A stretch of DNA of 64,000 bases from contig JAPUJT010000023.1 in NCBI GenBank assembly GCA_027296055.1, forward strand, positions 1 through 64,000. The letters are read 5' to 3'. Positions 46,462 to 55,928 of this stretch are shown piece by piece (the first letter of the stretch is position 1; each line of letters begins with the position of its first letter). This stretch comes from Planctomycetota bacterium. Lineage in GTDB: Bacteria > Planctomycetota > JAPUJT01. The translations under genes and the position numbers were made by a program. The notes under the pieces are model-generated. The model was not told the DNA's origin and made no database searches. It saw only the letters and a program-made list of their open reading frames with translations.

Positions 46462-47787
46462 GTGCAAGTCCTTCGCGCGACTGTCCTTGGCGCGGCCATC
46501 GCCGTCCTCGCCGGCTGCTCATCCGGAAAGTGGGATTCCAACACCACCGCTCTGGCCGATGAGTCCCGTTCACGGGGGTCCGACGCCTACGTTCGCGTCC
46601 GGATCATCGAGTCGGCCGGAGCCGCACGAAGCCATCACACCGCCACACCTCTACCCGGCGGGAAGATCCTGATCGTCGGAGGCCACGACGGCCGCGACTT
46701 CCTGGCGACGATGGAGATCTTCGACCCGGAGGAGGGGACCTTCGTGCAGACGGAGTCGTCGATGAGCGTGGCGCGAGCCTATCATTCGGCGACGAGGATC
46801 AACGGACCGGATGGGCAGAAGAATACCGCCGATGATCTGGTGATCATCGCGGGAGGTTTCAACGGAGAGGTGCTCGCCTCCGTAGAGGTCTACTTTCCGC
46901 AAGAGGACCTCTTCCGCACCATGCTGACCCCCCTGGCGCAGCCCCTCTACAGACACGGGGCCGTCCCGGTCCCGGGCCCCTACGATGAGAGCGGAAACCT
47001 CATCAGGTACCTTCCCCCGGGAAACCAGATCCTCCTGGTGGGAGGAGCGACGGAGGTCCCCGGTGGCGACATCGCCGCAACTAACTCGGCTTTCCTCTAC
47101 TCGTTCGATCCGCAGCAATGGAACTCATCGATCTGCCGCATCGCCTCCTCTCCCGTCTTCGCCCGGCTGGGCCACACCATCACCGCCTTCGAAGGGCCCG
47201 ATGGCCTCGAGGGATCGATGGTGCTCGTCTACGGGGGTGAGGGTGCGCCTGCCGACGCGGGAGAGACGGTAGGAAGAGTCCTGGCCGATCCCGAGGTCTT
47301 CTATGTGAGGAGCGGAGCCTGGACGGCCCTGGATTCCGCACCCATTCCCCGGACCAACCACCGAGCAGTTCAACTGAACAGCGGCGAGATCCTCCTCGTC
47401 GGCGGCTTCAACGGCGACCAGACAGGTTCGATGGATCTCGCCACGCTATTCCGTCCCACCAGGGAAGAGATATCCGAGAGCGAGTTCCTGTCGATCCCCG
47501 GACCCGGCTCCCCCCGACAGTTCCCGGAGGTCGCCCTCCTCTCCGACGGGAAGGTCCTGGTGACGGGTGGCTACGACGGTCAGGCGCGGGAGATCCTGGC
47601 GACCGTCGAGGTATTCAGTCCGGATGACCTGGGAGGGGAGTTCCTGCCGGTGGATCCGATGTTCACCCCCCGGGTCCACCACACGGCGACCCACACCTTC
47701 GGTGAGGTGATCATCCTGGGAGGTCGCAGCCACGACGATACCCCCCTCGACACCGCCGAGTCATTCCAGTCATTCGGAGATCGGTGA
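46462..47787 (+). CDS. Kelch-like beta-propeller lipoprotein 3
   Basis: GTG start; lipobox VLAGCSSGK; ARSHHTATPLPGGKILIVGGHDGRD. Confidence 0.75.
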   Translation: MQVLRATVLGAAIAVLAGCSSGKWDSNTTALADESRSRGSDAYVRVRIIESAGAARSHHTATPLPGGKILIVGGHDGRDFLATMEIFDPEEGTFVQTESSMSVARAYHSATRINGPDGQKNTADDLVIIAGGFNGEVLASVEVYFPQEDLFRTMLTPLAQPLYRHGAVPVPGPYDESGNLIRYLPPGNQILLVGGATEVPGGDIAATNSAFLYSFDPQQWNSSICRIASSPVFARLGHTITAFEGPDGLEGSMVLVYGGEGAPADAGETVGRVLADPEVFYVRSGAWTALDSAPIPRTNHRAVQLNSGEILLVGGFNGDQTGSMDLATLFRPTREEISESEFLSIPGPGSPRQFPEVALLSDGKVLVTGGYDGQAREILATVEVFSPDDLGGEFLPVDPMFTPRVHHTATHTFGEVIILGGRSHDDTPLDTAESFQSFGDR

Positions 47788-47812
47788 CAGTATCCTGGCC
47801 TGGCGTGCCTGG

Positions 47813-48334
47813 CTATTCGCCCTTTTCGGTAAAATGTGATACGACGACCCGTGCGTCCCACTGATCGCCATCACCCTTGCGACGCAGGATCATCTCCCTG
47901 ACCTTCAGTCCACCGGGGTACGCCTCCTCCAGGTAGAAGAGGAGCTGGCTGAAATGCGAGATGTCCGCGGCGTCTTTCGTGATCTCGACGGCCACTTCTT
48001 TGAGGTTCCCCCTGCTCCGCCCGGCCGGCTTGGGATTGATCCCGTCCAGCCGGATCCCCCATTCCTGGCTGCTCTTATCGATGAACTCCACCGGCTCCGC
48101 CAATTCTCCCGAATTCGCTCCGTAGAAATCCGATCGGGCCACCAGGCTGCGGAAAGTCTTGTCCCTCATCGCGATTCTCTCCGATTTCTGGAGACTGACG
48201 TTGTATCCCTTCAGTCGATCCAGCCTGTCCTGTAGCCTTCCGTAGTGGTAGAACGAGAGGCCGGTCGCCGCCAGGCAGAGCAGCGCCATGAACCCGATGA
48301 AGAACTTGGAGAGGTATCCTTGCTGCATGCCCAT
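47813..48334 (-). CDS. PilO/GspM-like inner-membrane protein
   Basis: MGMQQGYLSKFFIGFMALLCLAATGLSFYHYGRLQDRLDRLKGYNVSLQK; single N-terminal TM plus periplasmic domain; follows a PilM-like gene. Confidence 0.55.
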   Translation of the reverse strand: MGMQQGYLSKFFIGFMALLCLAATGLSFYHYGRLQDRLDRLKGYNVSLQKSERIAMRDKTFRSLVARSDFYGANSGELAEPVEFIDKSSQEWGIRLDGINPKPAGRSRGNLKEVAVEITKDAADISHFSQLLFYLEEAYPGGLKVREMILRRKGDGDQWDARVVVSHFTEKGE

Positions 48335-49839
48335 CACCCGCTCACGTGCGTGATCTCGATCGAGAACTTCACCCCGCCATCTTCCAGGCTGTTGATGTTC
48401 GGGGACGCCACGTTCATCGTGGCGGTCTTTTCCAGCTCCTGCCGAAATCGGTAAACGTCCTCGGAACTGTCCGCCTCTCCCTCCAGGTGGGTGCTCTTCT
48501 GACGAAGCCTCAACTGCCGAAACTTCAGCTTGGCCTTGGAGGCGACGAGGGCCTGGCTCACGACGCGGAAGTCGTGAAGCGAGGAGCGGATCTCCGTGTC
48601 TTTCCCCTGAAACCTCTTCTCGAGCTCCTTCTTTCTCTTCTCGATGATCCACCACGCGTCCGGAAAGGGCTGATCCTCATCTGGAAAGATGATCCTGATC
48701 AGGGCCCTCTGGCTGTCCTGGCTGAGCTTGATGCGCATCTCGGTATCTTCCGTCTCCCTCTGCAGAGACCAGCAGAGGAGAAACAGGGCGAGGAAGAGTA
48801 CGGAGACGGCGGTGGCGATCCCCTTTCGGGCCCTCTCGAAGGCTCGCTGGAACCGGAACTCTTCCTGGCGAAAATTGATCCGGGCCGTGTCCACCCCCAG
48901 ACCGACCAGGGCCGCTCCGATGGCCGCGACACCAAGCTCCGCGGGTCCGTCCGTCTCTGCCCCGAGAAGATCCGCCAGAGGAAGGTCATGCGATTCGACC
49001 GAGAGCCGCTCGGCGACACCCCGGCAGATCGCCGCCCGGGCCGGTCCACCTCCCGTCGCCCAGACGCCGGCAAGGGGCCTTCGAAGACGACACCCGATCA
49101 ACGTCCTCGCCACCTCGGAGGAGACTCGGGCTACTGCCTTCGCCGCGCGGGTCTCGTGGGCAAGCTCAGCGACCTCTTTCTCTTCCGAGGGTTCATCCTT
49201 GGCCGGCCCTTCCGGAGGGGCCGGGAGGGAGACCGGCGCCGCCTGGAGGCGGATCGCCCTGGCCGCTCGTATCCTTCCATCCTCCACGACGACGAGCCGG
49301 GCTGACGACGTCCCGACATCGATGAGGATCGCCGCCTCGTTGGCGGGCAGGACACCGCACCAGGCTGCAGTATTGTAGAGCGCCCCGAGGTCCAGCCCGA
49401 TACCGACGGGATCGATGCCCGCCGAATTCAGCAGGCTGAGAACGCCCGCCACCGTCTTCTTCTGGACGCCGACCACGAGTACACGACTCTTCTCGGCGCC
49501 GGTGGAGATCAGCGAGTAGTCGATCACCATGTTCTCGATCGACGCCCCGTGGAATGCAGTCTCCGCCTCGAACTTGATCGTCCGACGGATCGCATCCTCC
49601 TGGACGAAGGGGACCGTGATCTCGCGAATCACCACGTCCTGGGTCCTCAGCGAGGTGAAGACCCTGTCGTGGGGCAGGCGCTCCTCGCGGAACAAGGCCA
49701 GGAGGACGGCGGGAAGGGCCTCCGGGCCGCCCTCGGGGACTTCCCGGACGACGAAGCGCAGGAGTCGTGGTCGGCGCCGGGAGCCCCCCAGGGCCACGAC
49801 CTTGATCAACTTGGTTCCGATATCGAGACCGACTATCAT
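48334..49839 (-). CDS. PilM/GspL-like actin-fold protein with C-terminal TM and PilN/GspL-like periplasmic domain
   Basis: MIVGLDIGTKLIKVVALGG...FVQEDAIRRTIKFEAETAFHG...AILIDVGTSSARLVVVEDG; TM AVSVLFLALFLLCWSL. Confidence 0.8.
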   Translation of the reverse strand: MIVGLDIGTKLIKVVALGGSRRRPRLLRFVVREVPEGGPEALPAVLLALFREERLPHDRVFTSLRTQDVVIREITVPFVQEDAIRRTIKFEAETAFHGASIENMVIDYSLISTGAEKSRVLVVGVQKKTVAGVLSLLNSAGIDPVGIGLDLGALYNTAAWCGVLPANEAAILIDVGTSSARLVVVEDGRIRAARAIRLQAAPVSLPAPPEGPAKDEPSEEKEVAELAHETRAAKAVARVSSEVARTLIGCRLRRPLAGVWATGGGPARAAICRGVAERLSVESHDLPLADLLGAETDGPAELGVAAIGAALVGLGVDTARINFRQEEFRFQRAFERARKGIATAVSVLFLALFLLCWSLQRETEDTEMRIKLSQDSQRALIRIIFPDEDQPFPDAWWIIEKRKKELEKRFQGKDTEIRSSLHDFRVVSQALVASKAKLKFRQLRLRQKSTHLEGEADSSEDVYRFRQELEKTATMNVASPNINSLEDGGVKFSIEITHVSG

Positions 49840-50357
49840 CGGATCTCTCCTTCGAACTCCATCTCCTTGGTTTGATTCGTCGCTTCATCCAGGAACTTGA
49901 GGAGGTACTGCAGATCCCCGATTCGTTCCACCGCCTTGAGTATCCACCCGTTGGGCAGCTGCTCATCGGTACCGAACAGGTCCCGACTCCCGTTGAACTC
50001 AACGAGGATCAGCAGAGAGCTCCCGTCCCCCTTCGATGGATCCATCACCGCGATCACGTTCGGCGCGCCGGGAATGATCCTCTCGGGACCGCCCCCATTT
50101 CCGTTTTCTTCAGGGGGGAACTCGGGATCCTCGTCGTCGTTGAACGCATCATCGATCGGTCCCACCAGGTCCTTCGGCGTGACGACATCAGGCGCTTTAT
50201 CCCATATCACGGATATCTTCCGGAGGTCGATGTCGTAGATCGGGACCTTCGTCGTGTCCCCCTGGACGATGAACTTTTGCCAGGCGCTGTACTGCACCCC
50301 TCCCAGCAGGGTGATGGTCATGGCGAGAACGGCCCAGCGGATCAGATCGGCCTTCAA
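49836..50357 (-). CDS. Single-TM protein in the pilus/T2SS-like operon (GspC/PilP-position, unassigned)
   Basis: MKADLIRWAVLAMTITLLGGVQYSAWQKF plus soluble domain; translationally coupled neighbours on both sides. Confidence 0.5.
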   Translation of the reverse strand: MKADLIRWAVLAMTITLLGGVQYSAWQKFIVQGDTTKVPIYDIDLRKISVIWDKAPDVVTPKDLVGPIDDAFNDDEDPEFPPEENGNGGGPERIIPGAPNVIAVMDPSKGDGSSLLILVEFNGSRDLFGTDEQLPNGWILKAVERIGDLQYLLKFLDEATNQTKEMEFEGEIR

Positions 50358-51583
50358 GGAAACTCCTCCTCTTCGTCGAGAGGCGGTCTCTCACGCTCTT
50401 CCCAGAGGAGCACGGGGATCGGATCGCCACCGGTCTTCCCACGCTTGAGGAGGAACGAGAACTCCTTCCGGGGCGCCGTATCTCCCGTCGTGACCTTCAC
50501 CGAGAAGAATCGGCTCCGGACGGTCAGTTGATTCTTGAGGGCCTTCCCCTTTTTCTTCTGGTCGTCATCATCGTCCGTCCCGCCGAAGACATCCTCGAGA
50601 CCTGCAATCTCGGTGGCCAGGTCCCCCACCGTCTTGAAGACGCCGCCCTGGGGATCATCGTCATCCGTCAGGTCAGGTTCTACATCGGGCAAAAGCACCT
50701 CTTCCACCGGGGGGGCCCGGAAGGCCAGCACCTCGTCGGCGAAATACTCCGCCTGATCTCCGTACTTCGGCTTGAAGATCGCGATCAGCACTTCCCGGGG
50801 GGCGGTATTCAGGTTGATCTGTCCCATCGAGTGGACCGTGAGGAAGTCGACGAGCCCGGGGTGGAAATCGAACTCATCTTCGAATCCGAAGAGCATCTCC
50901 TGAGTGATCCCCTCGACGGAGGCGAGGTCCTCGACGGACGCGAAAGGGGCGTTCTCGGCGATCGCCTCGACGATCTCCTTTGCCTCCTCCTCCTCCACGT
51001 GGAAGGGTGCATCGGTCAGCACGTCCCGGATGAACTCCCGGGTCTTGGCCTTCCTTTCCTCGGCCAGGGCCTTCGGGTCCGGGGCCTTAGGACCTGTCGG
51101 GCCCGTGGGACCCGTGGGACCTGTGGCACCCGTGGGTGGCTCCTCCTCGGGGATGTAGACCTCTTTCACGACAAGATTGTTCAGGCAGATCTTTCGGTCC
51201 TCGTCCATGATCCTGTATTCGATCGAGATCTCGCCAATTGACCTCTCGTGAGTGCCCCCCTCCGAGCCCGAAGGGTCCAGGTCCCCACCGGCAGCGCGGC
51301 CCGCCCAGGCGTCGAACACCGTATCGACGCTCTTCTCGCCCGGGTCCTCTGCCAGATCCTCTCGCAGGTGAGCCTTGACGAGGGCCACCGCCCCGCGAGC
51401 GGCGTAATAGGTCTGGATCTCACGCGACTGGTTCTTGACGAGCTTGAGGTCGATCGTCGTGGTGTAGGTGAACTGGAGCGTCACGGCCACCAGGACGGCA
51501 ACGACGAGAAGGGCGACGAGGAGGACGATTCCATCCTCGTCCTTCTTTCGTTGGCCCGGTCTGATCATCCTGGACACCTTCAT
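50354..51583 (-). CDS. GspK-like minor pseudopilin with collagen-like insert
   Basis: EDGIVLLVALLVVAVLVAVTLQFTYTT; TYYAARGAVALVKAHL; FASVEDLASVEGITQEMLFG; TVHSMGQINLNTAPREVLIAIF (GspK SAM-like/INLNTA motif). Confidence 0.85.
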   Translation of the reverse strand: MKVSRMIRPGQRKKDEDGIVLLVALLVVAVLVAVTLQFTYTTTIDLKLVKNQSREIQTYYAARGAVALVKAHLREDLAEDPGEKSVDTVFDAWAGRAAGGDLDPSGSEGGTHERSIGEISIEYRIMDEDRKICLNNLVVKEVYIPEEEPPTGATGPTGPTGPTGPKAPDPKALAEERKAKTREFIRDVLTDAPFHVEEEEAKEIVEAIAENAPFASVEDLASVEGITQEMLFGFEDEFDFHPGLVDFLTVHSMGQINLNTAPREVLIAIFKPKYGDQAEYFADEVLAFRAPPVEEVLLPDVEPDLTDDDDPQGGVFKTVGDLATEIAGLEDVFGGTDDDDDQKKKGKALKNQLTVRSRFFSVKVTTGDTAPRKEFSFLLKRGKTGGDPIPVLLWEERERPPLDEEEEFP

Positions 51584-51779
51584 CGCGCGGTTTCCCTCAT
51601 ATCCTTTGGACGAACGAGGATACGGGATGGTTCAGTCGGACTCACTGAGGGGAGTCGGGGACCCCGTCCTCCCCCATCTTAGCCCGAACTATTCTCAATG
51701 CCGCACGGTTCTGGCCGGGTCCTGCTTGGCTCATTGCCAGGTCAGCGAATGCGACGCATTCCCTCATGAATCTTCCGGG

Positions 51780-52178
51780 TCAGGGGCGGGTCCTCTTCTT
51801 GGCGTAGATGAAGGCGAAGGCTTCCAGGGCGCCCGGGGACTTCTGAACGGCCACCCGGGAGACCTTCTCGATCGGATAGACGGAGATCCCGCCCTGGCGT
51901 ATGGCCAGAGCCTCCCTCTCCTTGTCCCAGACGTAGCTCCCCCCGAAGGAATGCCTCCAGATCTCGGCGAAGTAGTACCCCACCCGGCGGATCTCCTCCT
52001 TGGAGAGGTCGGCATGGGCCTCCAGGTAGCGATCCAGGTCACGTACTCGGTCGATGGAGAAGTCGAGCGCAGTCCCTGTCTCCCGTTCGTACCGCCGCAT
52101 GAACTCGGAGGCGATACGAGAGGCCTTCTTCTCCCAGGGATCCTTACGAGCGATTCGCTTCCGGGATCTCTTTCTCAT
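51780..52178 (-). CDS. Conserved-looking hypothetical protein, 132 aa
   Basis: MRKRSRKRIARKDPWEKKASRIASEFMRRYERETGTALDFSIDRVRDLDRYLEAHADLSKEEIRRVGYYFAEIWRHSFGG. Confidence 0.6.
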   Translation of the reverse strand: MRKRSRKRIARKDPWEKKASRIASEFMRRYERETGTALDFSIDRVRDLDRYLEAHADLSKEEIRRVGYYFAEIWRHSFGGSYVWDKEREALAIRQGGISVYPIEKVSRVAVQKSPGALEAFAFIYAKKRTRP

Positions 52179-52190
52179 GGCCACCACGCG

Positions 52191-52217
52191 AAAAACCCCC
52201 AGCAGGGCCAGGGGTTC
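52191..52217 (-). terminator. Rho-independent terminator downstream of the 52252-54501 gene
   Basis: - strand AACCCC-TGGCCCTGCTG-GGGGTTTTT. Confidence 0.65.
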
Positions 52218-52251
52218 TCATGCACTCCGGGTCGGTCCGGGTCCCGTCAGA

Positions 52252-54501
52252 TCAGTGGATCCTCTCGGCCTCGAAAAGGTCGAGCTTCTGCTTGGCATCG
52301 AGAGTCGCCTTCCCGAGCGCAGCCCCAGCCGCCACGAAGATCGGGCTTCCCTCCTCCGACAGGGCCTCCTTCAGTCCGAGGAACGCCTCCGGCGGGGTCG
52401 CCTTCTGGGCGGACAGGACGCTCCCCAGGGCCTGTATCGCGGCCACCCGGGCATCCTCCGCATTGTTGCGATTCGTCAGGATCTGGGTGAGGGCCGTGAT
52501 CGAGCCTCTGTCCTGGAGGTTTCCGATGGCGGCCATGGCGGGGATGCGGACGAAATCGGGCCGCTTCTCGAGAGTCTCACCCAGCGCCGACGCCAGGCCC
52601 TTCAGGTCGAAGATCGTGTCCCCAGGATCGATCATCGAGAGGCTCGTCGCAGCCTCGGCTGCGATCCGATCTGCCTTCGCCTTGATCGCCTCATCCTTGC
52701 CCTCGAAGATCGCGTCGATTCGATCCTTGAGGACCACCTCATCGATATCGGCCGGGATCACACCGTCCGCCCGATCGCCGTACACCTGCTCCGCCCTCGC
52801 CACCTTGGCCGGGTCGCTGATGATAAGGATTGGAATGTGACTCGTCCGGAAATCGCTCTTGAAGATGTCGATCAGCTCGTGAGCCCGACCCCCGGGTAGC
52901 TCCTCCCCGATGAGGAAAATGTCCTCGGGCGGAAAGAAGAGACCTCGACGCCTGCCCTCCTCGACGCTGGCCGCCCCGAGAGGCAGGTAGTGATAGCGTC
53001 CGAGCATGTGGACGAACCGATTTCTCAAGCTGGAATTCCCTTCGATCACGAGAACGAGCCGAGGCGCCTTCTCCCCGACCGCCATGATCAGGTTCTGGAC
53101 TACCTGCCCCCTGAAGAGCACATCGGTCCGAGGACGGATGCGGACGATCGCGTTCGCCGCCGCGTAGCGGACACGCTTGTCGCGGTAAAAGAGGGCCTCG
53201 ATCATGGGCGCCCCCGCAACGTTCGGCACGGGGGGCATCACGCCAGCGCTCACCTTGGGGGGCTTTGGGCTCCCCGTCGGAAGGAGACTCGCGCTCATCG
53301 GGAGATCCTGCAGCGCCCGGATCGCGGCCACGGCTTCCTGCACGCGACCATCGCTGAGGGAGCGGGCGAGCGCCTTCAGGATCCCCTCGGCGCCGACGAC
53401 GCTATTGATGGATCGGGCCTTCTGGAGGGCGTCGAGATCCGCCTGGATGGAGTCGACCGTCGACGCGTCGAGCTCACCCCGAGCCGATTTCTCGACGGCC
53501 ACCTCGAGGGCGGCCTCCACTTCCGTGACGCGGGCGTAATAGGTGTTCAGGAGAAGCGTCCAGAGAGGATCGAAACTCGGGTTCACCCTGAGGCCCTCGT
53601 AGCAGAGCTCCTCCGCCATTGTTTCGTTGTAGGCGTAGCTGGGAACGCTCCGGCTCGTCAGCTTTCCATCCCGCCAATCCCAGACGATCCATTCCCTGTA
53701 GTTGTTGTTCACGAAGGCCGGCTCATCGTAGTAATATCGATCCGCATCGCGCAGGAAGAGGACAGGCGATGCCGGCAGGTCCCGAGGGCTCCTCCCCGTG
53801 ATCTTCTGGATCGAGTCGGCGGCCTGGTCTTTCACGTCCTGATCCTCGTCCCCTTCCCAGGCGCGCTTCAAGTACGGCAGGGCCCGACGATCCCGGATGT
53901 GCCCCAGGATCACCGCCACGTTCTGTCGCCCGAAGGCGTCGGGCAGACCGAACAGCTCGACGAGGGGACGGACGGCGTCAGGCCCCATCTCGGAGAGAAG
54001 CCGGATCACCCGCACCCTGTGATCGTCCTTCTGCCGATTCGAGAGGACCTCGACGATCTCCTCCGAGAGGAAGACATACTGACCCACGCTGTGGATGATC
54101 TCTTGCGCGGCGAGGAACTGCTGGCGGAAGTCGTCTCCCTTCAGATCCTCCATGAGGGAGTTGATCCGTTCCGGATTGGACCTGTCCTTCAGCTCCCCCT
54201 TCTCCGCCCCGCGGAGGAACTTCCGGATCAGGTCCCGCAAGTCCTCATTTTCGGAAGAAAGGCCCTTGAGAAAGAAGGCCTCGCCGGCCTCCTTGCGTAG
54301 CTCGAGAAAGATCTCTGTGTTCGGCTGGAGGGCAAGACAGCGATCGAGAAGGTCCGCCGACTTCTCGAAATCACCCTGTTCGAGGGCGTCGACCGCCTGC
54401 CGAAAAGTCGTCCGGACATCCTCCTCGGCGAACCCCGACGGGGCCATCACACCGAAAACCGCGATCACCACAAGAGGGACGATCCAGGACCAGCGCCGCA
54501 T
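52252..54501 (-). CDS. Exported HEAT-repeat protein with apparent degenerate receiver-like domain
   Basis: Signal peptide MRRWSWIVPLVVIAVFGVMAPSGFAEE; HEAT-like repeats; RLVLVIEGNSSLRNRFVHMLGRYHYLPLGAASVEEGRRRG...DIFLIGEELPGGRAHELIDIFKSDFRTSHIPILIISDPAKVARAEQVYGDRADGVIPADID. Confidence 0.7.
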   Translation of the reverse strand: MRRWSWIVPLVVIAVFGVMAPSGFAEEDVRTTFRQAVDALEQGDFEKSADLLDRCLALQPNTEIFLELRKEAGEAFFLKGLSSENEDLRDLIRKFLRGAEKGELKDRSNPERINSLMEDLKGDDFRQQFLAAQEIIHSVGQYVFLSEEIVEVLSNRQKDDHRVRVIRLLSEMGPDAVRPLVELFGLPDAFGRQNVAVILGHIRDRRALPYLKRAWEGDEDQDVKDQAADSIQKITGRSPRDLPASPVLFLRDADRYYYDEPAFVNNNYREWIVWDWRDGKLTSRSVPSYAYNETMAEELCYEGLRVNPSFDPLWTLLLNTYYARVTEVEAALEVAVEKSARGELDASTVDSIQADLDALQKARSINSVVGAEGILKALARSLSDGRVQEAVAAIRALQDLPMSASLLPTGSPKPPKVSAGVMPPVPNVAGAPMIEALFYRDKRVRYAAANAIVRIRPRTDVLFRGQVVQNLIMAVGEKAPRLVLVIEGNSSLRNRFVHMLGRYHYLPLGAASVEEGRRRGLFFPPEDIFLIGEELPGGRAHELIDIFKSDFRTSHIPILIISDPAKVARAEQVYGDRADGVIPADIDEVVLKDRIDAIFEGKDEAIKAKADRIAAEAATSLSMIDPGDTIFDLKGLASALGETLEKRPDFVRIPAMAAIGNLQDRGSITALTQILTNRNNAEDARVAAIQALGSVLSAQKATPPEAFLGLKEALSEEGSPIFVAAGAALGKATLDAKQKLDLFEAERIH

Positions 54502-54588
54502 ACTCTCCTCCTGTTTTCACTTAGGGAAACTACCGGGGGGGAATTATAGCGGGGCGCGGAGGCAAGTCAATGTCGGAGGATCCGAGCC

Positions 54589-55083
54589 TCACTCGGGGGT
54601 CTTGCCCCTCTCATAGACGGCGTCCTGCCTGCGGCCGAGGAGGACGTCCGGGGGAAACGGGGAGCCATGCCGGGCGTACGACCGCACTCGATCGCTGAGC
54701 GCGAGATTCCTCGCGATCTCCCCCAGGGGCTCTTCGAAGCGTTGGGGTAGACCCTCGTAGGAGTCCGAAACCCTTGCCGTATCCTCGAAGATCAAGTCCC
54801 CGGTCAGGGAATAGAGCCTCAGGTTCAGGCGACCGGGACCTCGATCAAGGACCGCCACGGCGGAAGGGTCAAGATCAGATGGGTTATCTTCCCAGTCGGT
54901 GACTTCCCCGACGTAAACGTACAATATGGCGCAGGCTAGAAGGATATCCTGCGCCTCGAGTTCTGGAACCGAGGGGTGGAACTGCACCCGGATAGGCATC
55001 GGGTCCTGGAGCGCCAGAGCCTTCGTCAGAGGTTGGGCGGCGCATCCCGACAGCAAAGCGGCGGCGAGGAGGGCTCCTCTCAT
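54589..55083 (-). CDS. Putative lipoprotein
   Basis: MRGALLAAALLSGCAAQPLTKALALQ; ATGA overlap with the upstream gene. Confidence 0.65.
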   Translation of the reverse strand: MRGALLAAALLSGCAAQPLTKALALQDPMPIRVQFHPSVPELEAQDILLACAILYVYVGEVTDWEDNPSDLDPSAVAVLDRGPGRLNLRLYSLTGDLIFEDTARVSDSYEGLPQRFEEPLGEIARNLALSDRVRSYARHGSPFPPDVLLGRRQDAVYERGKTPE

Positions 55084-55793
55084 TCCTGACTCCCCAAGGA
55101 TCCCGTGAGTGGCTCGATGGCGGGACCGTCTCGGATCGGATCCCGCTCGCCAGGCAGACGATAGAAGTCGCCTAACCACTCGTTTCCAACCAAAACCTCG
55201 CGGGTGGTCGCCAGGGCCGACAGGAGGGCATCGCCGAAGAGGTTGGCGGCATCTTCCCGTGATGTGAGAAAGGACCGGCTCGCCCAGCCGGTGGATACAT
55301 CTTCGACGTTCAGACCCGGGATGCGCCTCTGTCGAGTCGCCCAGTAGCCCGAACCGAGTCGATCCACCCACGGCCGGATGTCGTAGATTCGAATTCCTAC
55401 CCGGACGCTGTAGCCCCAGGAGAGAGCCGCCGAGACCTCTTCGACATCGATCGAGACCACGGCAAGAGGAGCGTAGTCCTTGCGCGACTCGTCCGGGTAG
55501 AGCGCCGCCGTCTCCCGGACTGACCCCGCTGCCGGGGTGGCATCCTCGAACACCGTGGCGAGCAACCCTCCCACGAGGCGGTCCGCCTCCTTCCGGGCGC
55601 TCTCGACGGAGAGGGATGGAGCACGATGGTTGTTGATCCGGATCCAGTATCGGACGGATCCCTCCACCGGGGTCCCCTCCGGAGGAGCGGGCCAGGTGAT
55701 CTCCACCGGGGCGATGGCACAGCCCGCCAGGAAAAGGATCGGCCCGGAAGTCAGTAACGCCACCACTCGTTCGGCCGCAGTCCATCTTTTCAC
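55080..55793 (-). CDS. Putative lipoprotein
   Basis: GTG start; LLTSGPILFLAGCAIAPVEITWPAP. Confidence 0.65.
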   Translation of the reverse strand: MKRWTAAERVVALLTSGPILFLAGCAIAPVEITWPAPPEGTPVEGSVRYWIRINNHRAPSLSVESARKEADRLVGGLLATVFEDATPAAGSVRETAALYPDESRKDYAPLAVVSIDVEEVSAALSWGYSVRVGIRIYDIRPWVDRLGSGYWATRQRRIPGLNVEDVSTGWASRSFLTSREDAANLFGDALLSALATTREVLVGNEWLGDFYRLPGERDPIRDGPAIEPLTGSLGSQE

Positions 55794-55928
55794 GGCGGCG
55801 AGAATAACCCCGCGGCCGCCCCACCCGCAAGTGGCAGTCCGGCGCGACTTGGACGGCGCGTCGGAATGGGTTAGAATGATCCCGCTCGTCCCCTCCGCCC
55901 GTGACCGTTGCCCGAAGGCACCCTCTCG

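Noticed and set aside
52990-54300. 436-aa + ORF over the HEAT/pseudo-receiver gene
   Set aside because: Antisense shadow; the - strand ORF has signal peptide, RBS and repeats.
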